DNA from: HB2-32-21 sp003448675
GTDB taxonomy: Bacteria; Pseudomonadota; Gammaproteobacteria; Pseudomonadales; Porticoccaceae
Direction: 5' to 3'
DNA: 64,000 nt
NCBI GenBank assembly: GCA_041584755.1
Contig: JBFHDK010000001.1
Location: forward strand, 39,650-103,649
The translations under genes were made by a program, and so were the position numbers. Shown piece by piece: positions 27,661 to 36,585 of the stretch. The notes beneath the pieces are model-generated. The model had not been told where the DNA came from and ran no database searches. It saw only the letters and a program-made list of their open reading frames with translations. Each line of letters opens with the position of its first letter. The stretch's first letter is position 1.

Positions 27661-29022
27661 ATGAGCCAGGAAAGCGAAGCCTGTTTGAAGGAAGCCGTAA
27701 GCGCCTATGAATTGGCCAATATCAATATTCAGCGGGCTTTGACCCATGTTGATGTGACGCTCAATGGCCTGATGAAAGTGGTCTTGCACCCCAAGCGGGT
27801 AATCACGGTTAATTTCCCCGTGGAAATGGACGACGGTTCCGTTGAGGTGTTTCAGGGATACCGGGTTATCCATAATCACACTATGGGGCCAGGGAAGGGC
27901 GGCATACGTTTCCACCCATCGGTGGACCTCAATGAGGTTAGCGCTTTGGCGTCCCTGATGACCTGGAAATGCATTTTGGCGGAGATTCCCTTTGGTGGCG
28001 CCAAGGGTGGTGTTATCTGCGATCCAAAGACTTTGTCCAAAAACGAGCTGCGGCGCATCACTCGACGATTCATTGCTGAGCTCGGTAATAATATTGGTCC
28101 AACGGTTGATATTCCCTCGCCGGATCTTTACACCGATGAACAAACCATGGCCTGGGTCTATGACACCTACGATGTTATGCATCAGGGTCATAACAATCGG
28201 GCAGTGGTTACTGGCAAACCGCTGCTGCTGGGAGGTTCGGCGGGACGTCGGGAAGCCACTGCTCGTGGGTGTAGGGATGTGGTCGAACACTTTCTTGCCA
28301 AAGGGTTGGTGCCGGGCCTGACGGAATTAAAAGGCGCTCGGGTGGCGATTCAGGGCTTTGGCAATGTGGGTGCGGTAGCGGCGCAGATGTTCCAGGAGTG
28401 CGGTGCGCAAATTATTGCGCTCAGCGATTCTCAGGGCGGTATCGTCCGCGATGACGACATTGAGCTGGCGGCTGCCGTAGCGCATAAGCAGACACATGGC
28501 ACACTGGTTGGTTTGCCCGATACCCTCAGTGTTACTAACGAAGCTCTACTGGAACTGGACTGCGATATTTTGATACCCGCCGCCCTGGATAAGCAAATCC
28601 ACGCGGGCAATGCCCAACGGGTCAAGGCGCGACTGGTGGTGGAGGCGGCCAATGGACCTACCACGCCCAAGGCTGATCGAATTTTGTGTGAGCGGGGCAT
28701 TTGGGTGTTGCCGGATATTCTCGCTAATGCCGGTGGCGTTACCGTGAGTTACTACGAGTGGTTGCAGAATCAGGAAAACCGCCAGTGGGAACTGGATGAG
28801 ATTAACAGCCGCCTGCATCAGCGCATGCGTAAAAGTACCGATGCCGTGATCAATAAATGGCAGGCGCTACAGCGTTGCGCGGTGGAGGGGAATTGTGCCC
28901 ACCTGGCAGATGAAATGGGGGATGAGCTTGAAAGCTACCCGCTGGATCTGCGTACCGCGGCCTTATCCATTGGTCTGGAGAATCTGGCTCGGGTTACCGC
29001 CCAGCGGGGTATCTGGCCCTGA
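27661..29022 (+). CDS. Glu/Leu/Phe/Val family dehydrogenase, probable glutamate dehydrogenase
   Basis: A 453-residue oxidoreductase that interconverts an amino acid and its oxo acid with NAD(P). The substrate loop GPGKGGIRFHP, the catalytic lysine region PFGGAKGGV, and the Rossmann fold GFGNVGAVAA are present. The overall form resembles the RocG/GdhB-type (about 420 residues) rather than the E. coli GdhA type, with about 30 extra residues. Glutamate is the likely substrate, but leucine-type enzymes cannot be excluded by eye. It converges with argS. Confidence 0.88.
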   Translation: MSQESEACLKEAVSAYELANINIQRALTHVDVTLNGLMKVVLHPKRVITVNFPVEMDDGSVEVFQGYRVIHNHTMGPGKGGIRFHPSVDLNEVSALASLMTWKCILAEIPFGGAKGGVICDPKTLSKNELRRITRRFIAELGNNIGPTVDIPSPDLYTDEQTMAWVYDTYDVMHQGHNNRAVVTGKPLLLGGSAGRREATARGCRDVVEHFLAKGLVPGLTELKGARVAIQGFGNVGAVAAQMFQECGAQIIALSDSQGGIVRDDDIELAAAVAHKQTHGTLVGLPDTLSVTNEALLELDCDILIPAALDKQIHAGNAQRVKARLVVEAANGPTTPKADRILCERGIWVLPDILANAGGVTVSYYEWLQNQENRQWELDEINSRLHQRMRKSTDAVINKWQALQRCAVEGNCAHLADEMGDELESYPLDLRTAALSIGLENLARVTAQRGIWP

Positions 29023-29060
29023 CCCTGGTTTGTTTGGGCAGGGAGTAAAAAAGCAAGCTT

Positions 29061-30824
29061 CTACATCTGCTCCATGGTTTCAATACCCAATAATTCCAGG
29101 CCTTTTTTCAAGGTATCGGCGCTGAGTTCACAGAGTTGCAGGCGGCTGATGCGCGTTGCTGCATCAACCTCGTCCTTAAGTATCGGGCAGTGCTCGTAGA
29201 ATGTCATAAAGGCGCTGGCCAGGTCGTACAAATAGGCGCAAAGACTGTGGGTAAAGCCATCCTCCGCAACTTGTATAACGGTTTGATCAAATTTGAGTAG
29301 AAGCATCAGCAGGTTTTTCTCACTGGCTTCGCTGATACTGATAGCCGCTTTACCAATATCGGGACTGATGAATCCCGTGGCCTCTGCCCGACGGAAGATG
29401 CTGCGAATTCGAGTGTAGGCATATTGCAGGTAGGGCGCGGTATTGCCGTCGAAACTGAGCATACTGTCCCAGTCGAATTGATAGTCGTTGGTGCGTGTCT
29501 TGCTCAGGTCCGCGTATTTGACCGCGCCGATACCGACTTTTCTGGCGACTTCCACTCTCTCCCCAGGTTTCAGTTCCGGGTTTTTCTCTTTAATCAGCGC
29601 GCCGGCTCGTTCCACTGCCTCGGTGAGTAGATCCTCCAGCTTGACGGTGCCGCCGGAACGGGTTTTAAAGGGTTTGCCATCGGCGCCCATCATGGTCCCA
29701 AAGGCCATATGTTCCAGACTGATGGTGTCGGCAACCAGGCCGGCTTTGCGGGCCAGGGTAAAAACCTGCTTCATGTGCAGGCTCTGGCGGGCGTCGATAA
29801 AGTAAATGATACGATCCGCCTTCAGTTCACGACTGCGGTAGGCGAGGGCGGCGAGATCGGTGGTTGCATACAGATAGCCGCCGTCGGACTTTCGGACAAT
29901 CACCGGGCTGGGCTTGCCTTTTTTGTCCGCCAGTTCCTCCAGAAAAACTACCACCGCGCCCTGGTCCTCGGTCGCCAGGCCCTGATCATCGAGTTTGGAG
30001 ACGATAGTTTCCAGGTCGTCGTTGTAGGCGCTTTCGGGATGAATGTCTCCCGCTTGCAATGTCACGCCCAGCTGTTGATAAATAGCTTCGCTATGGGCGA
30101 TGGAAATGTCGATAAAGCGCTGCCACAGAGCCAGGCAGTGGGCGTCGCCGGACTGGAGCCGCACCACATAGTTACGGGCTTTGTCGGCAAAGTCAGCATC
30201 CTGATCGAAATGACTTTTAGCCTTTTGATAGAAGCTTTCCAGGTCCTTGAGTGCCAGCTCCGGCTGTTCGCCTTCGCCTACTTGTTCCTCAAGCTCGGCG
30301 ATCAGCATGCCGAACTGGGTGCCCCAGTCGCCCATATGATTCTGGCGGATAACCTTGTGTCCGAGGTATTCTAGAATTCGCGCCATGGCGTCACCGATAA
30401 TGGTGCTGCGCAAGTGGCCCACATGCATTTCCTTTGCCAGATTGGGCGAGGAATAGTCCACGACGATGGTTTGCAAAGAGTCGAGCGTGTCCGGGCTGCG
30501 CCCGCCAGAGGTTCGATCCTGGGTGTAAAGCTGGTTGGCAGTATGGGACAGGAAGGCATCTGCCAAGTGAATGTTGATAAAACCGGGGCCGGCAACCTCC
30601 ACCTGCTCGGCGATGCCGGTGAGATCAAGGTAAGAGATAACGGCATTGGCCAGCTCCCGTGGGTTTTGGCCCAACTGTTTGCCTGCGGCCATGATGCCAT
30701 TGGCTTGAAAATCCCCGAATTCCGGTTTGCTACTGGCGACGACGCGGGCGGGCAGGTGTTCGGGGATGCCCGCCTGAACCATGGCTTGCAGCAATTTTTG
30801 TTCAACAATGTCAGGGATGTTCAT
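29061..30824 (-). CDS. argS: Arginyl-tRNA synthetase
   Basis: A class I synthetase of 587 residues. The HIGH motif is HVGH in NLAKEMHVGHLRS, and the N-terminal tRNA-recognition domain (residues 1-110) is present. The C-terminal DALR anticodon-binding domain begins near YLQYAYTRIRS. It stands alone on this strand, divergent from oadG. Confidence 0.96.
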   Translation of the reverse strand: MNIPDIVEQKLLQAMVQAGIPEHLPARVVASSKPEFGDFQANGIMAAGKQLGQNPRELANAVISYLDLTGIAEQVEVAGPGFINIHLADAFLSHTANQLYTQDRTSGGRSPDTLDSLQTIVVDYSSPNLAKEMHVGHLRSTIIGDAMARILEYLGHKVIRQNHMGDWGTQFGMLIAELEEQVGEGEQPELALKDLESFYQKAKSHFDQDADFADKARNYVVRLQSGDAHCLALWQRFIDISIAHSEAIYQQLGVTLQAGDIHPESAYNDDLETIVSKLDDQGLATEDQGAVVVFLEELADKKGKPSPVIVRKSDGGYLYATTDLAALAYRSRELKADRIIYFIDARQSLHMKQVFTLARKAGLVADTISLEHMAFGTMMGADGKPFKTRSGGTVKLEDLLTEAVERAGALIKEKNPELKPGERVEVARKVGIGAVKYADLSKTRTNDYQFDWDSMLSFDGNTAPYLQYAYTRIRSIFRRAEATGFISPDIGKAAISISEASEKNLLMLLLKFDQTVIQVAEDGFTHSLCAYLYDLASAFMTFYEHCPILKDEVDAATRISRLQLCELSADTLKKGLELLGIETMEQM

Positions 30825-30969
30825 AGTGTTTATTACGGCAGTGAGGGCTTCTGGCCGGCTCGGGGTAGCGGGAGAAAAGCGGCGAATTGTAGTTTGACAA
30901 TATCTGATTGCAACCGCCAGTGTTCCAGTGAAATTCTTAGGGGACGGCGATGATTGCCAAGAGCCTGGA

Positions 30970-31000
30970 TTGTAGTGACGCGGTGCGGTGTGTGTATAAT
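30970..31000 (+). promoter_or_regulatory. Putative promoter of the oadGAB-bolA operon
   Basis: A perfect TATAAT at 30995-31000 is preceded by TGTG, an extended -10 form. TTGTAG at 30970-30975 could be a -35, though the spacer of 19 bases is long. Confidence 0.5.
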
Positions 31001-31077
31001 TGCCGGTCGAAATTGGGCTGCGATATCTTCTAGCCCCGCGAGATTAGTTCCTGCAAAAACCGTTGAGGAGTATAGCG

Positions 31078-31329
31078 ATGTCCGACGTTACCCAGCCAAG
31101 CACGCTGATGGCGCAGGGCGTTGATATGATGCTTTATGGGATGGGCACCGTGTTTTCATTTCTGCTGGTGCTGGTGCTGGCTATAGCGGTCATGTCTCGT
31201 GTGCTGGCGAAGTATGCGCCGGAGCCCGAAAGCGCTGTTGCCATCCCCGAGGGCGGAGGCGGTAGCGGCGTTGATCCCCTCACCGCAAAAATTATTAAGG
31301 CGGCGATCGACCAACACCGGAAGCGCTAA
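31078..31329 (+). CDS. oadG: Oxaloacetate decarboxylase gamma subunit OadG
   Basis: An 83-residue membrane protein with one hydrophobic helix (about 22-45) and a cytoplasmic tail ending PLTAKIIKAAIDQHRKR, as in OadG. The subunit ties the carboxyltransferase to the membrane subunit of the sodium-pumping oxaloacetate decarboxylase. The start at 31078 has TGAGGAG upstream. It is the first gene of the oadGAB set. Confidence 0.88.
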   Translation: MSDVTQPSTLMAQGVDMMLYGMGTVFSFLLVLVLAIAVMSRVLAKYAPEPESAVAIPEGGGGSGVDPLTAKIIKAAIDQHRKR

Positions 31330-31424
31330 ATTACACGTTCGCATGAAACAGGCCACCGCTGTCGATGAATTTTCCCAAGAACTAAAAGCGATCAGCCCAG
31401 ACAAGGGCGTTACAGTGAGGATCC

Positions 31425-33215
31425 ATGGTAGAGAATAAAAAAGCCCTGGGCTTGACCGATGTGGTACTGCGCGATGCGCATCAGTCTCTGTTGGCCACCC
31501 GGTTGCGTATAGATGACATGTTGCCGATTGCTTCCCTGCTTGACAGCGTTGGCTTCTGGTCGCTGGAGAGCTGGGGCGGCGCCACTTTTGATGCCTGTAT
31601 CCGCTATCTGGGTGAAGACCCCTGGGACCGTATCCGCGAACTGAAAAAAGCGATGCCTAATACGCCCCAGCAGATGCTGTTTCGGGGCCAGAATATTCTG
31701 GGTTATCGCCACTATGCCGACGACGTGGTGACTCGGTTTGTTGAAAGGGCGGCCATCAATGGCGTTGACGTATTCCGGGTGTTTGACGCCATGAATGACA
31801 TGCGTAACCTGGAAACCGCCCTCACGGCAGTGAAAAATGTCGGCAAACATGCACAGGGCACCATTTCCTACACCGTCAGCCCGGTACACACCATCGACCT
31901 GTGGGTCGATTTGTCCAGGCATCTTGAAGATATGGGCGCCGACTCGGTATGCATCAAGGACATGGCGGGTTTGTTGACCCCTTACACCGGTTACGAGCTG
32001 GTTTCGCGCCTCAAGCAGGCCATTGATATTCCCGTGCACATGCAGTGCCACGCGACCACCGGTATGTCGACCGCCACCTATCTGAAATGTATCGAGGCGG
32101 GCATCGACAATGTCGATACCGCCATCTCCTCAATGTCCATGACCTATGGTCATTCGCCGACGGAGTCGCTGGTGGCCATTCTCGAGGGAACGGAGCGTGA
32201 TACGGGCCTGGATATTAAGGTGCTCGAACAGATCGCCGCCTATTTTCGCGAAGTGCGCAAGAAATATGCTCAGTTCGAAGGTTCACTGAAAGGTGTGGAT
32301 TCCCGCATCCTCGTGGCTCAGGTGCCGGGCGGCATGCTGACCAATATGGAAAACCAACTGCGTGAGCAGGGCGCTGTTGATCGTCTGGATGAGGTGTTGG
32401 CGGAAATTCCTCGGGTGCGAGAGGATCTGGGCGTTATCCCATTGGTGACACCTACATCGCAGATTGTTGGCACCCAGGCGGTGCTTAATGTGTTAACCGG
32501 CGAGCGCTATAAAAGTATCTCGAAGGAAACAGCCGGGGTACTCAAAGGTGAATACGGCGCAACCCCGGCACCGGTTAATGCCGAATTGCAGACTCGCGTG
32601 CTGGAAGGCGCCGAGGTGATTACCGTGCGTCCGGCTGATCTGCTTGAGGACGAGCTGGACACGTTGATCGCCGATCTGGAACAGGTAGCGGAGGAGAAGA
32701 ATCTTTCCCTCCATGATGGTGAACAACGGATCGACGACGTGTTGATTTACGCTCTGTTCCCTCAGGTGGGACTGAAGTTTCTCGAAAACCGTAACAATCC
32801 CGGCGCCTTTGAACCAGTACCCACCGGGGCCGTGTCAACGGTTACCACAGACAGTGGTGAAGCGATCTATACCGTTGAGGTGGAAGGGAAAACTTATACT
32901 GTTGTGGTCTCCGATGGCGGTGATATCAGTGCCATCGTGCCCGTCGGCGGCGCTGGCGTAGATGCCGGAGATGTTGTTGCGGCGCCGGCACCCGTGGCGG
33001 GTGGCGAGCCGGTGGCCGCGCCGCTGGCGGGTAATATCTTCAAGGTCCTGGTGCAGCCAGGCCAGCAGGTGGCCGAGGGAGAGAACGTGATTATCCTGGA
33101 AGCCATGAAGATGGAAACTGCGGTTAGCGCCTCTCGTGGCGGTACGATAGGCGAGGTGTGCGTCCAGGAAGGCAACAGTGTCGCGGTAGGCGATACCCTG
33201 GTTACCATCGTCTGA
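31425..33215 (+). CDS. oadA: Oxaloacetate decarboxylase alpha subunit OadA
   Basis: A 596-residue biotin protein. The N-terminal carboxyltransferase domain begins LTDVVLRDAHQSLLATR, and a C-terminal biotinyl domain has the biotin lysine in EAMKMET. A linker rich in Ala, Pro and Val (about 515-530) joins them. The subunit takes the carboxyl group from oxaloacetate and passes it to OadB via biotin. It lies 95 bases after oadG. Confidence 0.95.
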   Translation: MVENKKALGLTDVVLRDAHQSLLATRLRIDDMLPIASLLDSVGFWSLESWGGATFDACIRYLGEDPWDRIRELKKAMPNTPQQMLFRGQNILGYRHYADDVVTRFVERAAINGVDVFRVFDAMNDMRNLETALTAVKNVGKHAQGTISYTVSPVHTIDLWVDLSRHLEDMGADSVCIKDMAGLLTPYTGYELVSRLKQAIDIPVHMQCHATTGMSTATYLKCIEAGIDNVDTAISSMSMTYGHSPTESLVAILEGTERDTGLDIKVLEQIAAYFREVRKKYAQFEGSLKGVDSRILVAQVPGGMLTNMENQLREQGAVDRLDEVLAEIPRVREDLGVIPLVTPTSQIVGTQAVLNVLTGERYKSISKETAGVLKGEYGATPAPVNAELQTRVLEGAEVITVRPADLLEDELDTLIADLEQVAEEKNLSLHDGEQRIDDVLIYALFPQVGLKFLENRNNPGAFEPVPTGAVSTVTTDSGEAIYTVEVEGKTYTVVVSDGGDISAIVPVGGAGVDAGDVVAAPAPVAGGEPVAAPLAGNIFKVLVQPGQQVAEGENVIILEAMKMETAVSASRGGTIGEVCVQEGNSVAVGDTLVTIV

Positions 33216-33283
33216 CTCGCGATGCTGGCAAAAATTTTGATCGGTACAGGACGCTGCTGAGGCAGGCTTAACTCGGATAATTT

Positions 33284-34456
33284 ATGGATCAATTCACGCA
33301 ATTGTGGCAGAGCTCGGGTGTTGCCAATATCGAACCCGGCAATGTCGTTATGATGGCCGTGGGCCTGGGCTTGCTGTTTCTGGCGATTCGCAAGGGCTTT
33401 GAACCGCTTTTACTGGTGCCTATTGGTATGGGCACCATCCTTATCAATGTTCCAGTAGCCGGCTTTGACGCTGCACCGGTCTATGATGCCGTAGGCAATC
33501 TTGAAAGTCCGGGTGGCCTGCTCTATTACATATACAACGCAGGTATTGCCTCGGGCATGTTTCCGTTGATTATTTTTATGGGCGTGGGTGCCATGACAGA
33601 TTTTGGCCCTCTGCTGGCTAATCCCAAGACCTTGTTGCTGGGTGCCGCCGCGCAGGTGGGTATTTTCGCCACGGTACTGGGAGCCGTGGCTCTGAGCAGT
33701 TTCGGCATTCTGGATTTTTCCATTCGGGATGCTGCATCCATTGGTATTATTGGCGGCGCCGATGGACCCACGGCTATCTTTGTTACCAGTAAGCTCTCCC
33801 CGGAATTGCTGGGCGCTGTTGCCGTCGCCGCCTATTCCTATATGGCGTTGGTACCCATCATCCAGCCACCGATCATGCGCGCGCTCACAACCGAGCAGGA
33901 GCGGGCCATCAAAATGGAGCAGCTGCGACCTGTTTCCACCCAGGAAAAAATTGTCTTTCCGCTGATGCTATTGCTACTGGTGGGTATGTTTTTACCTAGT
34001 GCGGCACCGCTGCTGGGGATGTTCTGCTTCGGTAATTTGATGCGTGAATGTGGTGTGGTGAACCGGCTCTCCGATACCGCGCAGAATGCACTGATCAATA
34101 TTGTCACCATATTTCTCGGCTTGGGCGTGGGCTCGAAAATGAGCGCCGAAAAGTTTCTCAACTGGGAAACCCTGGGTATTCTGGCGCTGGGTATGCTGGC
34201 TTTTTGTATAGGCACTGCCGCAGGCATTCTGATGGCCAAACTGATGAATGCCTTCAGTAAGACGCCGGTTAATCCGCTCATCGGCTCTGCCGGTGTCTCC
34301 GCCGTGCCCATGGCGGCGCGGGTTTCCAATAAGATTGGCCTCGAAGCAAACCCCCATAACTTCCTCCTGATGCATGCCATGGGCCCCAATGTGGCTGGTG
34401 TTATCGGCTCGGCGATCGCCGCCGGGGTGATGATTTCCCTGGTGTCTGGACTTTAA
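33284..34456 (+). CDS. oadB: Oxaloacetate decarboxylase beta subunit OadB (sodium pump)
   Basis: A 390-residue polytopic membrane protein that decarboxylates carboxybiotin and exports sodium ions. The conserved motif GIIGGADGPTAIF is present, as is the GSAGVSAVPMAARVS region near the C-terminus. With oadG and oadA it forms a complete primary sodium pump, consistent with a marine lifestyle. bolA follows 15 bases later. Confidence 0.95.
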   Translation: MDQFTQLWQSSGVANIEPGNVVMMAVGLGLLFLAIRKGFEPLLLVPIGMGTILINVPVAGFDAAPVYDAVGNLESPGGLLYYIYNAGIASGMFPLIIFMGVGAMTDFGPLLANPKTLLLGAAAQVGIFATVLGAVALSSFGILDFSIRDAASIGIIGGADGPTAIFVTSKLSPELLGAVAVAAYSYMALVPIIQPPIMRALTTEQERAIKMEQLRPVSTQEKIVFPLMLLLLVGMFLPSAAPLLGMFCFGNLMRECGVVNRLSDTAQNALINIVTIFLGLGVGSKMSAEKFLNWETLGILALGMLAFCIGTAAGILMAKLMNAFSKTPVNPLIGSAGVSAVPMAARVSNKIGLEANPHNFLLMHAMGPNVAGVIGSAIAAGVMISLVSGL

Positions 34457-34471
34457 TTACGGGACTGCTTC

Positions 34472-34777
34472 ATGTCCGTACAGCAGCAGATAGAAAGTAA
34501 GTTGACGGCGGCTTTGTCTCCGGCGCTGCTTCAGGTGGAGAACGAAAGCCATATGCATAACGTGCCACCTGATGCGGAAACCCATTTCAAACTGATCATT
34601 GTTAGCAGTGCATTTGCGAATCAACGACCTGTGTCGCGGCATCAGCAAGTCTATAAAACCCTGGCTGACGAGCTAAGGGCCGGTGTTCATGCTCTGGCGA
34701 TTCACGCTTATACCCCGGATGAGTGGTCGGATAAAGAACACTCGCCAGAGTCTCCTCCCTGCCACGGTAAAGCCTGA
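34472..34777 (+). CDS. bolA: BolA family protein
   Basis: A 101-residue protein with the BolA fold: N-terminal QQQIESKLTAAL, the ENESHMH motif and the FANQRPVSRHQQVYKTLADEL segment. BolA proteins work with monothiol glutaredoxins in iron-sulfur handling and act as regulators. The spacing of 15 bases to oadB suggests cotranscription. The short tail ending CHGKA is not conserved. Confidence 0.9.
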   Translation: MSVQQQIESKLTAALSPALLQVENESHMHNVPPDAETHFKLIIVSSAFANQRPVSRHQQVYKTLADELRAGVHALAIHAYTPDEWSDKEHSPESPPCHGKA

Positions 34778-34825
34778 TTTACCCAGACGTCGGTGTCTGC
34801 TACGGCGCGTTTTGCTTCTCTTCAG

Positions 34826-34867
34826 TTAACCTGGATCAAGGTCGGTTTTTACCGAAACTGATGTAAT
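34826..34867 (+). promoter_or_regulatory. FNR/Anr-type class II promoter of ompW
   Basis: TTAACCTGGATCAA at 34826-34839 matches eight of the ten defined bases of the FNR box (TTGAT-N4-ATCAA). TGTAAT at 34862-34867 is placed exactly where a -10 hexamer should be if the box is centred at -41.5. An Fnr-type regulator is encoded about 1 kb away. OmpW is a known oxygen-regulated porin in other gammaproteobacteria. Confidence 0.65.
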
Positions 34868-34900
34868 GATCGGGCATTAATTAAGAGAGGGGAATTCGCT

Positions 34901-35587
34901 ATGGGAAATCACAAATCAGCTTCAGTTATCGCTGGGGGCATCCTGGCTACGGGATTGCTGGGTGGCGCTACGGGCGCTATGGCCTATGACACGGGTGATT
35001 TGATTGTGCGAGCTGGTGTCGCTTCGGTCCAGCCAGACGAAGACAGTTCCAACCTGGAGCTTAACGGTGTCAACTTATCTGGTACCGGTGCCGGTGTCGA
35101 CAATTCAGAGGCTCTGGGCCTTACGTTGACCTATATGCTGAGTCCAAACCTGGGTCTTGGCGTGCTGGCCGCAACGCCTTTTGAGCATGATATAAAGGCC
35201 AATGGCCTTGGCGTGGACGCCGGTGATACCAAGCACCTGCCACCCACAGTAACCCTGCAGTATTTCCCGATGGATCCCAGCTCTGCGCTGCAACCCTATG
35301 TGGGTATTGGTATTAATTACACGGTCTTCTTTTCCGAAGGTGTTGATAGCGATCTTGAAGGAGTTTTAGGAAGTGATGGTGATCTAGACCTGGATGACTC
35401 TTTTGGCCTTGCTGCCCAGATAGGCGTTGACTATGCGCTGGATGACAACTGGGTGCTAAATGCCTCTGTATGGTATCTGGACATTGATACCGAAGCTGAG
35501 TTCAAGTTTGATAGCGGTGATCGCGTTGAAGCCGATGTCGATATCGACCCCTGGGTTTATATGGTGGGTGTCGGCTATAAGTTTTAA
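34901..35587 (+). CDS. ompW: OmpW family outer membrane protein
   Basis: A 228-residue eight-stranded beta-barrel protein. The signal peptide ends at GATGAMA, just before YDTGDLIVRAGVA, the standard OmpW mature start. The protein ends in an aromatic residue (VGVGYKF), as expected for BAM substrates. Acidic loops (EGVDSDLEG, GDLDLDDS) are frequent in marine proteins. The promoter looks anaerobically activated. Confidence 0.9.
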   Translation: MGNHKSASVIAGGILATGLLGGATGAMAYDTGDLIVRAGVASVQPDEDSSNLELNGVNLSGTGAGVDNSEALGLTLTYMLSPNLGLGVLAATPFEHDIKANGLGVDAGDTKHLPPTVTLQYFPMDPSSALQPYVGIGINYTVFFSEGVDSDLEGVLGSDGDLDLDDSFGLAAQIGVDYALDDNWVLNASVWYLDIDTEAEFKFDSGDRVEADVDIDPWVYMVGVGYKF

Positions 35588-35643
35588 TCACTGACTGCAT
35601 CTTTTACCGTTAAGGAAAGCGCAGGAAACAGGGTTTGGTCATC

Positions 35644-35690
35644 GGGGGCGGCGAAGGAAGGTCGCGCCCGGGACACCTGCCCCTTTTTTA
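35644..35690 (+). terminator. Possible terminator after ompW
   Basis: GGGGGCGG and CCTGCCCC can form an imperfect outer stem enclosing an inner hairpin (GGGC-GCGA with TCGC-GCCC), and a run of seven T follows. The remaining bases to 35831 show no gene. Confidence 0.5.
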
Positions 35691-35831
35691 TTTGAGGGTG
35701 TTGGTATCAGATAGTAGGCAGGGTTTGGATAAATCCAGCTGGCCGCATTGGTTGGAAAAGGGTTTTTGTGGCGCGTTGTTTTATGGGTGCTAAGTGCGGG
35801 TTTAGTACCAGACGTGCAGGGATAAGAGCCG

Positions 35832-36548
35832 TTAGATATTAGACAGCTCTTGTAGCGCATCGATGTCCTTTATTTCAATTTCCTTTTTATCGACTTCTAG
35901 TAGCCCCTGTTTCTGGAAGCGGCTGAAAACGCGGCTGACAGTTTCCACGGTAAGCCCAAGGTAGTTGCCGATATCGGCCCGCGACATGGGCAGGCGAAAA
36001 CGTAAGCTGGATAAATTGCGTTTTGCGTTGCGGGAAGAAATGCTTAATAACAGTGTGGCTACGCGTTCCTCGGCGCTGTTTTTGCTCAACAGGGTGATCA
36101 GTTGCTGGTCGTTGGTGATTTCCTTGCTCATCAGCTTAAAAAAGTGCCGCTGCAAGGAGGGCATGGTCATGCTGAGTTCTTCGAGTCGGCTAAAGGGGAT
36201 CTCGCAAATGGCCGATGTTTCCATAGCCACCGCGGCGCTAACATAATGGGTGTGAGCGATTCCGTCGATACCAAAAATTTCACCAGGCAGGAAGAAACCG
36301 GTAACCTGAATTGCTCCCTGGTCGCTAACATTGTAGGTTTTGATGGAGCCACTGCGGACCGCGTAAATTGCGCTGAATTCGTCAGCGACATTGTAGACAT
36401 GGCTGTCTTTTTGTAAGGGACGGCCCCTTTGTACGATTTGGTTAAGCCGCTCAACCTCGTCCAGCTCCAGCGCGATGGGCAGACATAGTGAGTTCATTCT
36501 GCAGTCGGTGCAATTGACTTCAGGGTTGTGTGGACAAGTAACAGCCAT
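35832..36548 (-). CDS. fnr: Fnr/Anr-type oxygen-sensing transcriptional regulator
   Basis: A 238-residue CRP-family regulator. The cluster cysteines of FNR are present at 13, 16, 22 and 115 with the E. coli spacing (C-x2-C-x5-C), plus an extra Cys5. The cyclic-nucleotide-binding fold is followed by a helix-turn-helix (MSRADIGNYLGLTVETVSRVFSRF), whose E-x2-SR recognition residues are those of FNR and imply TTGAT half-sites. It lies 37 bases downstream of the HemN-like gene and is probably cotranscribed with it. It is a good candidate to act on the boxes at 34826 and 37918. Confidence 0.93.
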   Translation of the reverse strand: MAVTCPHNPEVNCTDCRMNSLCLPIALELDEVERLNQIVQRGRPLQKDSHVYNVADEFSAIYAVRSGSIKTYNVSDQGAIQVTGFFLPGEIFGIDGIAHTHYVSAAVAMETSAICEIPFSRLEELSMTMPSLQRHFFKLMSKEITNDQQLITLLSKNSAEERVATLLLSISSRNAKRNLSSLRFRLPMSRADIGNYLGLTVETVSRVFSRFQKQGLLEVDKKEIEIKDIDALQELSNI

Positions 36549-36585
36549 GGAGAGTTCCTGTTTGTTTGCCGCAGCGATACCATCT

